64,000 nucleotides of DNA, taken from positions 1 through 64,000 of the forward strand of contig JAGWBX010000028.1 in assembly GCA_021295655.1 (NCBI GenBank). Direction: 5' to 3'. The notes below the pieces were generated by a model. It was not told the origin of the DNA and searched no databases. It saw only the letters and a program-made list of their open reading frames with translations. This stretch comes from Candidatus Latescibacterota bacterium. Lineage in GTDB: Bacteria > Latescibacterota > UBA2968 > GCA-2709665. The stretch's first letter is position 1. The number at the start of each line of letters is the position of its first letter. Shown here piece after piece: positions 36,445 to 46,988 of the stretch. The position numbers and the translations under genes were made by a program.

Positions 36445-37779
36445 TCAGACCTGGAGTTGACGGGCGAGCGACAGCAAGGTCTGCCGGGCCGACGCGTCGA
36501 GTCCTTCGGCGAAGGGACCCGGACCGGTGGTTGTGTACGTGTTGGCGCGGTCAACTTCGTAACCGCCTTCGGGCAGAAGTTCGTCGGTAGGAAGATAACC
36601 GCGCCCTTCCTGGCAGTAGCCCCAGGCGATCAGGTCCGGTTCTTCCAGCCAGGCTCTCGCAAGACCAAGCCACTCGGCAAGGACCTCGCCGGCAATCCAT
36701 GCAATCCGGCGCTTCTCTGCAATGCGTATCAGACCGACGGGCCAGGGTACCGCCTTCACTGGTGGAATACCGCTTTCGAGCCGCTCGACCCAGTAGCCAC
36801 CCAGATTCCGGCTGAGCTCGTCATCCGAATCCAACAGGGTGCGCCAGTGGTCCGCAGGGGGTATCTTCCTCTGATCGCGCGGGGCGAGGAATCGACCCTG
36901 AGCCGAGGCAATGTCGAGCGCCAGCCTCGTGCCTTCGCCGCGAAGCGTCCGGACAATGTCGGCAGCGAGTTCCGTTCCTGCGGCAACGGTGTCGGAGGGC
37001 GTTGATTTTCGGAACCTGCCCTGGTCCAGATCCGCCAGGACACGGGGCCTGACGTTACCTGCGAGTCCCTGGATGAACTGGCAATGCACGTTTGCGCCGA
37101 GTTCAGATCCGAGTACATTTCGGCAAACACCCGGAAAGTCGGCCGAGATGCCGTCCCAGGCGTAACCGTAGACGATAACCGGGTGACATCCGTAGCTGAA
37201 AATCACGCACCGGTTGCCGCCTTTCATCGCGGAGATATCGAGCAGCCACAGGTCCGGGTTGTGTGCCCCATCCGGATTGGGACCCATCCCGATCTCTCCC
37301 GACGGGCCCTTTCTGCGGCGGTTGATGCCTACCGTCGACGTTCCCCGGAATTCGGTCACCGTAACCGGTTGCAGGTTTTCCACTGCCGCGAGCGCTATAC
37401 GGACGATGTTTCGGCACAGGGACTCGTCGTACGCCTGGAGTTCGTGCGGTTTGGGCAAGGGCGTGGCATAGCCTTCAAAGCCGCCCATCGGACCGCTGTG
37501 GGTGTGTGAATAATTCAGGATTACGGCTTCGACGGGAATGCCGGTGAGCGCGGAGAGGTCGTACCTGAGAGGCTCCGCGATAACCGGCGAGAGCCCGATA
37601 AGGTCCACGGAGATCCAGAGTGTACGCCTGCCATCGGAATCTTCCAGCACCGTGGCCTGCGCGAAGAGTGGGTCGAGGACGTGTCCGCCGGGTGAAAAGC
37701 GGGGGCCGCGCCCTCCCATGGGCAACCCGAGCGGGGGCGTTGTTTCAACTTCGGCCCAACCGGCTCTGGCGGTGGTCAT
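36445..37779 (-). CDS. second neutral/alkaline ceramidase N-terminal-domain-like protein
   Basis: MTTARAGWAEVETTPPLGLPMGGRGPRFSPG...LWISVDLIGL...NYSHTHSGPMGG...SYGCHPVIVYGY...FIQGLAGNVRP. Confidence 0.85.
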   Translation of the reverse strand: MTTARAGWAEVETTPPLGLPMGGRGPRFSPGGHVLDPLFAQATVLEDSDGRRTLWISVDLIGLSPVIAEPLRYDLSALTGIPVEAVILNYSHTHSGPMGGFEGYATPLPKPHELQAYDESLCRNIVRIALAAVENLQPVTVTEFRGTSTVGINRRRKGPSGEIGMGPNPDGAHNPDLWLLDISAMKGGNRCVIFSYGCHPVIVYGYAWDGISADFPGVCRNVLGSELGANVHCQFIQGLAGNVRPRVLADLDQGRFRKSTPSDTVAAGTELAADIVRTLRGEGTRLALDIASAQGRFLAPRDQRKIPPADHWRTLLDSDDELSRNLGGYWVERLESGIPPVKAVPWPVGLIRIAEKRRIAWIAGEVLAEWLGLARAWLEEPDLIAWGYCQEGRGYLPTDELLPEGGYEVDRANTYTTTGPGPFAEGLDASARQTLLSLARQLQV

Positions 37780-37828
37780 GTCGTGTTCTCCCGGTAAACG
37801 GATGGCGCGCAACGTCTGGCGGCCGGGT

Positions 37829-38998
37829 TTACCCGATTCGATATTTGTCGACCTTGTCCCGGTCCAGGCTCACGCCAAGCCCCGGTCCGGGGGGCGGCAG
37901 AAGATGGCCGTCCTCGATCTTCAGGGTTTCGACGATCACGTCATCCGCATGATAGACAAAGCCGTTGACGTCGCTGGCATAACCCAGGTTTCGCATGGCG
38001 AACGCGAGGTGGGCCTGTGCGGACGTCCCGATGCCGAGTTCAGGCATGCTGCCGATGATGCAGGGCAGACGGGCTGCTTCGGCAATGGCGAAGATCTGGG
38101 CAGCGGGGTAGATGCCCCCGGCTTCGGCAACATAGACGTTGAAGACGTCCACAGCACCGGCCCTGATACAGGCCATGGCGTCTGCCGGCGTCCAGACGCT
38201 CTCGTCGGCCATAATGGGCGTATCTACGTGATTCCTGATGTGCCGCAGTCCCTCCAGATCGCTGAAGTGAAGGGGCTGTTCCACCAGCTCGAGCCGGCAG
38301 GGTTCCAGGGACTTGATGTTGCGCACGGCCTCTTTGGCATTGCGCCAGCCCATGTTGGCGTCCACCCGCAGGACGACGTCGTCCCCCACGCGTTTGCGGA
38401 TGGCCTCGACGGTGGCAAGATCCGCGTCTGAATCCATGCCGATTTTTGCCTTGAGCGTCCTGTATCCCTGCACCGCCAGAGACGCGGCCTGCTCGGCCAC
38501 CTGATCCGGTTCGCCCATGGAGAGCGAACGGCTCAGCAGAACGCGGTCCCGGACCCGTCCGCCCAGCAGGTTGTAGACCGGGGTGTTCAGTGCCTTCCCG
38601 ACGATGTCGTAGAGGGCCATGTCCACGCCGGCTTTCGCGGGCTCGGAGCGGTGGAGGAGGCTGTTCATCAGAGCGTGGATTTCCGCGATTCTGAAAGGAT
38701 CCCGGCCCAAAAGCGCCTCCGCGAGCAGATCGTTGATGTCCTCGGCCTGACCGCGGCCCTTGCGGTCCCAGATGCTGCAGATTTCACCAATCCCGGTAAT
38801 GCCTTCATCGGTCCGGATTTCAACAATCGCGTTCTCGGTATCCTGGCTGCGCCCGAGACTGCTGGTAAAGGGTTGCGGACGGGGTACGCGGATCGGGGTG
38901 GCGCTGATTCGGGTAATCTTCAATCCGTACTCCTTTCCCTGGCGAGCGTCTGTCTCTGCCATACGGGAAGCCGCGGACGCGATGCCGGCGTTTCCCAA
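37829..38998 (-). CDS. mandelate racemase/muconate lactonizing enzyme family (enolase superfamily)
   Basis: LKAKIGMDSD, VLRVDANMGW, LVEQPLHFSDLEGL, PIMADESVW; start may be TTG at 38923. Confidence 0.92.
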   Translation of the reverse strand: MGNAGIASAASRMAETDARQGKEYGLKITRISATPIRVPRPQPFTSSLGRSQDTENAIVEIRTDEGITGIGEICSIWDRKGRGQAEDINDLLAEALLGRDPFRIAEIHALMNSLLHRSEPAKAGVDMALYDIVGKALNTPVYNLLGGRVRDRVLLSRSLSMGEPDQVAEQAASLAVQGYRTLKAKIGMDSDADLATVEAIRKRVGDDVVLRVDANMGWRNAKEAVRNIKSLEPCRLELVEQPLHFSDLEGLRHIRNHVDTPIMADESVWTPADAMACIRAGAVDVFNVYVAEAGGIYPAAQIFAIAEAARLPCIIGSMPELGIGTSAQAHLAFAMRNLGYASDVNGFVYHADDVIVETLKIEDGHLLPPPGPGLGVSLDRDKVDKYRIG

Positions 38999-39014
38999 TG
39001 CTGGTTCCGAAGGT

Positions 39015-40616
39015 TTACTCGAACGGATCGAAAAACGTCAGATCCGCGCCGAAGTTGTCCATTGCCGCCACTTCGTCTCCACGCAGTCTCACGCGTATCT
39101 TCCGGGTACGGTGACGCAGGACGATTTCACGTTCGACAAGCGGGAACTCGAATGTGATCGGACGGTTGAGCGGGGGCCTGGCGATGTAGAGATATCCGTT
39201 CGTGGGGCGCGGCGCTTCACTCGCGCCCCGGATGTTGATCTTTGACGCTTCTATCCAGGAAGGGACACGCACCCACAGCGGTCCGGTACGCTTAACGCGC
39301 ACCCGCAGCACCGGATGCGTGTAGGGGGACTCGATTCTCAGGGACGGCGTTTCGTGGTCGAAGAGGAGATTGACACGGTGGCCCGCTTCGCCGGTATGCG
39401 CCACTTCCCGGTATGCCTCGCAGAGTGAGCCCACACCTCCCCCCACGATGTCCATGTTGAAGCTTACGTATTCCGTGCCGATTGGATGGTGGCCATAGGG
39501 GGCCGGAAAGCCGAAGGCGCCCAGGTGCCGGTCGGCGACCGCCCGTTTGCCGTCATCGCCGCCGGGGTTGGGTGGATCTTCGACAAACGAAACGTCGCGC
39601 AGTTGGGAAGGCAGAATGTGGCACCGCAGAATGCGTTCGGCGTCGTCGTAATACTCTGAATATCCCCACCGGCCCAGGATCAGCGCGGTTTCGAGAATGT
39701 CGCCGGAGTTGTTGATTTCTCCCCGGTCGGCAGGGGCTTCGTCACCGCTGTTTTCGATCACCCAGCCAAGCGGATCGCTGAATTCTCCGAGGCCGTTGTC
39801 GTAGAAGGCTTTCACGCGGCCCATCAGGCGGGCGTCCCGCGTCAGTTCGGCCAACTGGGCCAGCGAAGACATCACGCACGTGGTGGAGTGCGTATGCCCC
39901 CCGAAGGTCTCGCGGTTGTAGTCGCCGCCTTCGTTGAAATACTCCAGCGCCTTGTCTTTGAGGACGATGGCCAGTTCGAGTGCGGCGCCGTACCCCGTTG
40001 CCTTATAATACTTCACGAGCGGCCCGATGGATCGTCCCAGGCCGACGACAAAGGTGGAGCGATGGACCCGGAGTCCGAGTTCGCCTTCCAGGTAATCGTA
40101 GTCCCAGCCGTTTACCGGACTCCAGTATTTCGGAATCGTGCGGATACTGGCTTCCGCGATCTCGCGGGCGCGTACCGAATGTCGGAAACGTACCAGCGGG
40201 TACAACGCATGAAATCCTTCCCGGCAGTTGTGTGGTGTGAAGTTGACCTGCCGTCCGCCAACCTCGTCCCGGTTGATCGGCAGGGCAACCGGGCCGCTGT
40301 AAGCAAGAAAGGCGGCGTTGGCGTGGTTGTCAATACTGCGTTCGTCCAGCTCGATCCCGATCGCGTCCTCGGCGTTGAGCAACGCGTTCAGGTGGCGCCC
40401 GGGAACGTGGGACTCGGAATGCGCGGGACTGAAGCACAACCGGGCTTCCGGGAGCACGCGTGAACCGAAAAAGGGGACGTTATTGTCATCCGCGTTGAAC
40501 ACGCTGCACATGGTGCGGCAGCCCAGGCGGATTGCGTCCTCAATATCGGTGGTGTTCACGTATCTGAGTCTGGGCACGGGGCCTCCGGATCGTGACACTG
40601 GCAGAATTCGTTGCAT
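39015..40616 (-). CDS. (alpha/alpha)6-type protein resembling DUF1680/GH127-like proteins
   Basis: GHTHSTTCVMSSLAQLAELTRDARLMGRVKAFYDNGL...ILETALILGRWGYSEYYDDAERILRCHILPSQL; beta-rich C-terminus HPVLRVRVKRTGPLWVRVPSWI. Confidence 0.65.
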   Translation of the reverse strand: MQRILPVSRSGGPVPRLRYVNTTDIEDAIRLGCRTMCSVFNADDNNVPFFGSRVLPEARLCFSPAHSESHVPGRHLNALLNAEDAIGIELDERSIDNHANAAFLAYSGPVALPINRDEVGGRQVNFTPHNCREGFHALYPLVRFRHSVRAREIAEASIRTIPKYWSPVNGWDYDYLEGELGLRVHRSTFVVGLGRSIGPLVKYYKATGYGAALELAIVLKDKALEYFNEGGDYNRETFGGHTHSTTCVMSSLAQLAELTRDARLMGRVKAFYDNGLGEFSDPLGWVIENSGDEAPADRGEINNSGDILETALILGRWGYSEYYDDAERILRCHILPSQLRDVSFVEDPPNPGGDDGKRAVADRHLGAFGFPAPYGHHPIGTEYVSFNMDIVGGGVGSLCEAYREVAHTGEAGHRVNLLFDHETPSLRIESPYTHPVLRVRVKRTGPLWVRVPSWIEASKINIRGASEAPRPTNGYLYIARPPLNRPITFEFPLVEREIVLRHRTRKIRVRLRGDEVAAMDNFGADLTFFDPFE

Positions 40617-40919
40617 ATGCGCCGTCGGTCTCTTGTCGATTCCCCCGGGGTCGGCTGCGGATGCGCGTTTACCGATTCCAACGGCAGCATAATATATCTA
40701 TCGCCGCACCACCCGGCAACACCCTCGCGCATGGCTGCGTCAATGGCGGAATTTGACTTGACTTTTGTGGTGTGTTGGTTGCTAATTGTCTGCCGTAGCA
40801 ATGCCCTCCGCGACAACCGGATCCGGTTTTGTGGATGACAGGGTGCCCGACGGATCGGATTCGGCGCGGCCGGCCAATGCATCCCTGCTCGAATGCCGGA
40901 AGGCAGAAGGGGAAAACGC

Positions 40920-41798
40920 ATGAATGAGACGCTCGAGTTCTTCGCGGAAAACGGCTACGTTGTCGTGCCCGACGCGCTGACGGATAAAGAGGTCGCGGAA
41001 GTTAACGACGGAATCGCCGCGGACCGGGCCGCGCATCCGGAATACTGGGAGCCGTCGCCGGCGGCGTCGGGTCATCTTTCGGTTGGCTGCGATGCGCCCG
41101 AACTCCTCCACCGGACCGGGGCCCTGGACAGGCTGACCTGTCATCCTTCAATCGCACCGCTCGCCCGCCGCATTCTCGGTCCGGGCGCCGCAATGTCAGG
41201 CCTGACGTTTCTCAGGCGAGAGCCCTGCGACGTGCAGCCTCCGGATGATCCGGACGGCGGCGATCCGCTGTGTCTCACGCGGGTGTGGCATCGTGAAGAC
41301 AGTGGCAACGTGGAAGGCGCAGAGCGAAACGAATTCTTCGTGCCGGCGCTGCAGGTGATCTTCTATATGGAGGACGTCGACGCCGGGTCCCACTGCTTCA
41401 GTATTATCCCCGAAAGCGTCGAGTCCAAACGAAATCTGCCGAAGACGCACACCGGAAACAGCGGCTGGGGCGCACGAGACAGGCTCAGAATCGACGACGC
41501 CGACGGCGGGTACGTGGACGCGGAGCGTCCCGTCTGGGTGGACGCCTTCGGACGGGAACTGACCCGGCGCACGGGCCGGGTAGACATCTACGGCAGTGGG
41601 GGTACGGCGATCGTATTCAACAATTGCAGCTATCACTGCGGATCCGTCCGACACACCCGGCGCCCGAGGCATACCGTGCATGTGCGTTATCGTCAGCCCG
41701 AGCCCGTCGCCTCCCGGCACGCGCTCAAGCCGCCATGGGAAAGCGTCGCTCAGTTTTCGGCGGCGCTGCCCTCCAGAGCCACGATCGGTAAACTGTAG
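40920..41798 (+). CDS. phytanoyl-CoA dioxygenase (PhyH) family protein
   Basis: MNETLEFFAENGYVVVPDALTDKEVAEVNDGIAAD...RVWHREDSGNVEGA...LQVIFYMEDVDAGSHCFSIIPES. Confidence 0.88.
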   Translation: MNETLEFFAENGYVVVPDALTDKEVAEVNDGIAADRAAHPEYWEPSPAASGHLSVGCDAPELLHRTGALDRLTCHPSIAPLARRILGPGAAMSGLTFLRREPCDVQPPDDPDGGDPLCLTRVWHREDSGNVEGAERNEFFVPALQVIFYMEDVDAGSHCFSIIPESVESKRNLPKTHTGNSGWGARDRLRIDDADGGYVDAERPVWVDAFGRELTRRTGRVDIYGSGGTAIVFNNCSYHCGSVRHTRRPRHTVHVRYRQPEPVASRHALKPPWESVAQFSAALPSRATIGKL

Positions 41799-41850
41799 AC
41801 CCGGCGGGCGCCAACTCCCGATCGGTAATATCCATTGAGAGGACGAAGGC

Positions 41851-42831
41851 ATGTACATAGGGACGCAGGTGGGATGTCGGCATGAAACCGATATAGAGGT
41901 CCTTTCTCAGTTGGGCGTGTATCACGTGGACCAGACGCCGGCGGAGCCGTGGACCGAATGGTCGGCGGAGATGCTGATCCGGATGCGGGAACGGTTCGAC
42001 AGGTACGGTATCAATCTCGAGATGATTCACATCCCGCTCGGTTCGGGCAGCGCGTACAGAAATCCGGCGGGCGCCGTGTTTCTCGCACCGAGCGATGAGC
42101 GGGACCGGCAGATCGACCGGTTGTGCGAAATCGTCAGGATGGCCTCCAAAGCGGGGCTTCGCGGTCTCAACTACAATATTACCATCCTGGGACACCTCCG
42201 GACCGAATCCCGTTACGGTCGCGGCGGGTCGCGGCTGTCGTCGTTCGAATACGCAAAGCTGGACCCATCGCTTGGAGCGTTCGAAGGCGGGGCGGCCGAC
42301 GCCGATACGATGTGGGAACGTATCCAACACTGGCTCGAACGCATCATGCCGGTAGCGGAAGAGTACAGGATTCAGATGGCCTGTCATCCGTCCGATCCGG
42401 GGATCGGCGATGCGACGTACCGTGGGGTCGCCCGTGTGATGGGGATGGTGGATGGGCTGAAGAAGTTCGTCGAACTGTACGACAGCCCTTATAACGGGCT
42501 GAATTTCTGTCTCGGAACGATATCCGAGAGCCTTGAAAACCCGGGCGAGGAGATTTACGACATTATCCGCTGGTTCGGTCGGCGCAGGAAAATCTTCAAC
42601 CTGCATTTCCGGAACATCAGGGGTGGCTTCCGGGACTTTGTGGAGGTGTTTCCCGACGAAGGAGACGTGGACATGCTGAGGGCACTGCGCACGTTCGATG
42701 AGGTCGGTTACAAGTACATGATTATGCCCGATCACGTTCCCGGTATTTCCGGAGAGGAACCCGCGCAGGTCGCCTTCGCCTATACGTACGGTTACATCCA
42801 CGCCCTTTTGCAGGCCGTGAATGAATCCTGA
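41851..42831 (+). CDS. mannonate dehydratase-like (UxuA-type) TIM-barrel protein
   Basis: MYIGTQVGC...GINLEMIHIPLGSG...GLRGLNYNITILGHLRTESRYGRGGSRLSSF...HPSDPGIG...NGLNFCLGTISE...KIFNLHFRNIRGGFRDFVEVFPDEGDVDM. Confidence 0.82.
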   Translation: MYIGTQVGCRHETDIEVLSQLGVYHVDQTPAEPWTEWSAEMLIRMRERFDRYGINLEMIHIPLGSGSAYRNPAGAVFLAPSDERDRQIDRLCEIVRMASKAGLRGLNYNITILGHLRTESRYGRGGSRLSSFEYAKLDPSLGAFEGGAADADTMWERIQHWLERIMPVAEEYRIQMACHPSDPGIGDATYRGVARVMGMVDGLKKFVELYDSPYNGLNFCLGTISESLENPGEEIYDIIRWFGRRRKIFNLHFRNIRGGFRDFVEVFPDEGDVDMLRALRTFDEVGYKYMIMPDHVPGISGEEPAQVAFAYTYGYIHALLQAVNES

Positions 42832-42839
42832 CAGGCCGC

Positions 42840-45200
42840 TCAGACTTCTTTAACCTGGACGAGTTTCCACTCCAGGCTGGAAAGAGGAAATTCCAGTACA
42901 CCGTCCCTTATCGGGACGGTTTTGTTTTTGAGGGTATCCGTTGCGTTCAGGGCGCCCCGGAGTCCCAATTCCTTTATGTTCAGCCTGACCGTGACGTTTC
43001 TGCGTTTGCTGTCCATATTGGAGATCGCCGCGAGGGCGCCGTGTTCCGGATGGCGATAGATGCTGGCGTGAGCGTTTCCGGGAGAAACGCCGATCTGGTC
43101 CTTGTTTCGCCAATAGGGAATCCAATCGGCGTTTTTGCGATCGAATGCGTCCATGATCCTCCAGACCCGGGCGGCGAGGTCCAGGTCATCGTCGGCATTG
43201 TGCGCCCGTACTGGAACGTCGTGCAGAAGCGTGAACGCCCAGGCCTGTTCATACGTGTAGGCGGCGCCGGCGTGGAGGAATTCGGCGGGGACGCCCCACT
43301 GCCTGCCCATGAATTCGGCGCGGAAAGCGTCCAGAGGCAGAAGTTTGGCAACATCGACCCCGCCGCCGACACCCTGGAATTGCTCACCGTCCCAGTAGCC
43401 GGTCGCCCAGCCGAGGGTGGGCATGGTCATGCATGTGGAGTTGTGTACGTTGACGTGGCCGTCTTTCTTGCGGGACTTTACAATGTCGTAGATGCGCCGC
43501 ATCGCGGAGCGCGTACTGAAGATGGGAAAGGTCTGGGCGATGCTGCCGTCAGCCCTTACATGCCCGCATCCGTGCTCGGTGTTGCAGCAGCCGAACGGAT
43601 ATTCGGTCCCGTCCAGATAGACGCCGTCGACGTCGAATTCATCCATGATCTTCGCCATGCCGTCAGCGAGCAGGTCCTGCCAGGGGCTGTTGAGGCAGAC
43701 CCGCCAGGCCGATTGTTCCGGCTGCGGCTGGTAGTGGAAGACAGGATATCCGCCCTTGGGCAGGATGAGCGCGTCTTTGCCCACGGCCTGCCATTCGTCG
43801 ATGATATCCGAGATCAGGAAACCGAAGTAGAGCAGAATCTGAAGGCCTCGATCCTTGCAGGCCCTGACGATCTTCCGGATTTCGGCGGCATGGGGTGTCC
43901 GGGTGTACGCTTCGGCGTCGGCCCAGTGTTCGAAGAGGACGACGGCCCGGACACCGGATTCCACGCACCTGTCCAGGAGGGCGTCGGACACGTCTAATCG
44001 GGGACTGAAACCTGTCGTGGTCTGGCCGATGCAGAAGACGCGTTGGTCCCAGGCGTCCTCTGTCACGGGCTTGACGGGCGTGGCCTGGAATCCGAAGGTG
44101 TAGCGAAGTTCGTCCGCGACGACACCTCCGGGCGTGAGCGGCTTGAGGTCTTCGGTCCCGAAGCCTGTAAATTGCCCGCCCCGACGGCTGCCCGGAAGGA
44201 GTTTTATTGGCGTTGAGACGCAGTGGATGCGCAGCCGTACCCGGTTCTTGCGACGGACGATTTCTGTCACTTTCCCTGGATTACGGACGTGAAAACCCGC
44301 ATCCGATTCCGCAAACAACGAGATGCCGCGGTCCTCGTCACCCAGCCAGATGAACGGTCGAAACCCCATCTTGATATCGCTCTTCGGCAGCGCACCGACA
44401 TTTCTGGCTTCACCCCAGCTTCCGGGAAAGTGGTACAGGTATCTCGCGTGGTCCTTAAGAACGGGCATTTCAACCGAGAGCGCGTCGAGGCGCAGGATCG
44501 TGCCGGCGGTGACGGACCAGTCGATTCGTGCCATCCCGTCGAAGTCGACTTCGAGTCTGGCCGACACGGCCAGACTCGAGGAGGATTCGAAACGTACGCT
44601 GAACACCGCCTGGTCTTTCTCAGCCGAGATCAGATCGAGCCGGCCGCGGGTCCAACGGACCTTTTTGCCGTTTACACGGGCGACCGGCCTGAGCGGGCCG
44701 GCAAGCAACTGGCTGCCGGTTGACGTCGCCTGGGCGGCGAAGGCGGTTGTCGAAAAGGTGTACGTTCTGCCCCAGCAGGTGATTTCAAGGTCGTCTCCGG
44801 ATTCGGTGGCGTTCAGCGGCGTCCATGGTCCGGGAACCCGGCGGGTGATCCCCTCGCGGGACCCCAGCCACGGTAAGTCCCCCGGCCACTTGTCCTGTAG
44901 CGTACGGGTGGTGAAGCGGGTACCGGACCGGTCGATAAAGGTCGCCCTGAAGTCGCAGCATCCCGACGGTATGTCCCCCGTGTCGAAGGCGACTTCGTCG
45001 TGCCCGATGTTGCTGACGACCCTGGTTTCCCGCGTTTCCCCCGAGCGTGTGCTGTACAGGACCAGTTCCACCTTACCGCCCTGGGCGAGATGGGTTTCGC
45101 CGAGCATGTGGACACGGGCGTACACCTTCCGGTATTCATATCGGGTGTAGATCATTACCGTAACCGCTCGGGCAGGCGATCCGGTCTCGGTCGGGGGCAT
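42840..45200 (-). CDS. large glycosidase-like protein (DUF6067/GH123-like architecture)
   Basis: TIM-barrel-like segment RAVVLFEHWADAEAYTRTPHAAEIRKIVRACKDRGLQILLYFGFLISD...FDVDGVYLDGTEYPFGC...GHVNVHNSTCMTMPTLGWATGYWDGEQF. Confidence 0.6.
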   Translation of the reverse strand: MPPTETGSPARAVTVMIYTRYEYRKVYARVHMLGETHLAQGGKVELVLYSTRSGETRETRVVSNIGHDEVAFDTGDIPSGCCDFRATFIDRSGTRFTTRTLQDKWPGDLPWLGSREGITRRVPGPWTPLNATESGDDLEITCWGRTYTFSTTAFAAQATSTGSQLLAGPLRPVARVNGKKVRWTRGRLDLISAEKDQAVFSVRFESSSSLAVSARLEVDFDGMARIDWSVTAGTILRLDALSVEMPVLKDHARYLYHFPGSWGEARNVGALPKSDIKMGFRPFIWLGDEDRGISLFAESDAGFHVRNPGKVTEIVRRKNRVRLRIHCVSTPIKLLPGSRRGGQFTGFGTEDLKPLTPGGVVADELRYTFGFQATPVKPVTEDAWDQRVFCIGQTTTGFSPRLDVSDALLDRCVESGVRAVVLFEHWADAEAYTRTPHAAEIRKIVRACKDRGLQILLYFGFLISDIIDEWQAVGKDALILPKGGYPVFHYQPQPEQSAWRVCLNSPWQDLLADGMAKIMDEFDVDGVYLDGTEYPFGCCNTEHGCGHVRADGSIAQTFPIFSTRSAMRRIYDIVKSRKKDGHVNVHNSTCMTMPTLGWATGYWDGEQFQGVGGGVDVAKLLPLDAFRAEFMGRQWGVPAEFLHAGAAYTYEQAWAFTLLHDVPVRAHNADDDLDLAARVWRIMDAFDRKNADWIPYWRNKDQIGVSPGNAHASIYRHPEHGALAAISNMDSKRRNVTVRLNIKELGLRGALNATDTLKNKTVPIRDGVLEFPLSSLEWKLVQVKEV

Positions 45201-45254
45201 AAAGGGCTCCTTCCTGATGCGGTCCGGCGCGGGCGTTCCGCCGGACGATGCCGG

Positions 45255-46733
45255 TCACATATACCGAAGGCCGCGCTGGCCTCGCATCGCGCGCGAAGCC
45301 GCAGGCACGTATTGCCTGGCCGACAGGCCGACGAGTTCACCGTTTTTCAGCCAGTCGAGATCCTCGCCGTAGAGGTGTTCCGCCAGGCGGCTTTTGAGAC
45401 GGTTCAGGGTGTCGGCATAACCGGGGTCGCCGGCGAGGTCGCGAGTCTCCCGCGGGTCGCTGGCGACGTCGAAAAGCTGTGCCTGGTTCCCAACGGGATA
45501 GTAAATGAGTTTGAATCGTCCGTCGTGCACCATGCGCATTGCCGCGGTCCCCTCACCGTGTTCGCCGTACAGTTCGTTTCGGCGCCGGTCGCCGGCGAGG
45601 CTCTGCCTGTCGACCTGATCCGGTATGGGGATGCCCGCCAGGTCCAGCAGGGTGGGCATGATGTCACCGAACTCGGCCAGGCGGTCGTCCCGGGTTCCGG
45701 CAGGAAGACGTTCGTCGTCCTTCACAGGCATGACGACCAGGGGTATTTTGGCGGACATTTCGTAAAACGGCGTCATGCACCAGAGCCCGTGTTCGCCGAC
45801 CATGTGGCCGTGGTCGCTCGTGAAGACCACGATGGTGTTGTCCAGGAGCCCGCATTCCCGCAGGTATCCGATGACGATCCTGATCTGATGATCGATATGG
45901 GTGAGCGTTGCGTAATAGGCGCGCCTGGCGAATTCCCATTCATGGTCTTTTGCGCGCGCCATGGCGAGGTTGTCCGGGTTGCTCAGCGTTTTGATATGGT
46001 AGGGCAGGTCATCGAAGTTTTCCGACCAGTTGCCCGCGGCCGGGTCGTCGAGGGGCGCATCCCGGTAGAGTTCCATATACGTCTGCAGCGGCGTGTTGGG
46101 CGGGTGCGGCGCGGAAAAGGAGAGGTACCAGAAGCCGGGCTTTCGAGGGTCCCGTCGACGGATGTACCTGCACATCTCTCTCGCCGCCCAGTTGATAGGA
46201 TGGCAGTATTCGGGCAGGTGCCAGGCGCGGGCAATGTATTCGTTCTGCGTCATGCCGCTCGCGTATTCCTGCCCGCCGTACCCCTGGTCGGCCAGAAAGA
46301 GCTCATAGTCGTCGGCCATCCCGTCGGGAATGTCATGATGAATGTGGCGGCCCTGCTCCTCCACCAGGACGTCATCGAAGCCCACGCGGTGGCGTTGAGG
46401 GTAGACGTGCAGTTTCCCCACGGCATACGCCTGGTAACCCGCGTCACGAAAGCACTGGGCAAGGGTGGGCGCATCCGGAAAGTCAACGCCTTCGGCATAC
46501 GAGCGCATTCCGTTCGCCTTCGGACTCATGCCGGTGAACAGGGAGCGTCGGGCGGGAATGCAGGAAGGGCAGGCGGAATAGGCATTGGTGTAGCTGACGC
46601 CGCACCGGGCGAGGTGGTCGATCGTCGGCGTGGTGACGACGGGATGGCCCGCATCGCCGGTGAGCAATCCACTCCAGTGATCCGTGCAGATCAGCAGCAC
46701 ATTGGGCTTGTCGGACCGGATGAATTCGGGCAT
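45255..46733 (-). CDS. sulfatase (formylglycine-dependent, Cys type)
   Basis: KPNVLLICTDHWSG; signature SCIPARRSLFTGM (C-x-P-x-R); VVFTSDHGHMVGEHGLW. Confidence 0.95.
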   Translation of the reverse strand: MPEFIRSDKPNVLLICTDHWSGLLTGDAGHPVVTTPTIDHLARCGVSYTNAYSACPSCIPARRSLFTGMSPKANGMRSYAEGVDFPDAPTLAQCFRDAGYQAYAVGKLHVYPQRHRVGFDDVLVEEQGRHIHHDIPDGMADDYELFLADQGYGGQEYASGMTQNEYIARAWHLPEYCHPINWAAREMCRYIRRRDPRKPGFWYLSFSAPHPPNTPLQTYMELYRDAPLDDPAAGNWSENFDDLPYHIKTLSNPDNLAMARAKDHEWEFARRAYYATLTHIDHQIRIVIGYLRECGLLDNTIVVFTSDHGHMVGEHGLWCMTPFYEMSAKIPLVVMPVKDDERLPAGTRDDRLAEFGDIMPTLLDLAGIPIPDQVDRQSLAGDRRRNELYGEHGEGTAAMRMVHDGRFKLIYYPVGNQAQLFDVASDPRETRDLAGDPGYADTLNRLKSRLAEHLYGEDLDWLKNGELVGLSARQYVPAASRAMRGQRGLRYM

Positions 46734-46841
46734 AAGCGACCTTTCTTCGGTTGTTCAGTGCGTATGGACGTTTTCGGCGTCCGCGTTCGGGCCGCGCCGT
46801 GCGGGTGCGCGCATCCGTCGCCGAAATCTCCTCAGGACGCT

Positions 46842-46988
46842 CAACAGTCCGTTGATAAAGTCGCTCTGCAGGCGAGGCCGAGTCATTGTGACCGTAGACA
46901 AGGCGCGCGACCGCGTCGAATGCGCAACGCAGTATTTCGGCCACAAGGACCGGACGCAGCCCGGATGGACTTTTTCAACGGGCTGTTA
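46842..46988 (+). repeat. dispersed TIR repeat, copy 5 (modules A+B, C absent)
   Basis: CAACAGTCCGTTGATAAAGTCGCTCTGCAGGCGAGGCCGAGTCATTGTGACCGTAGACAAGGCGCGCGACCGCGTCGAATGCGCAACGCAGTATTTCGGCCACAAGGACCGGACGCAGCCCGGATGGACTTTTTCAACGGGCTGTTA. Confidence 0.93.
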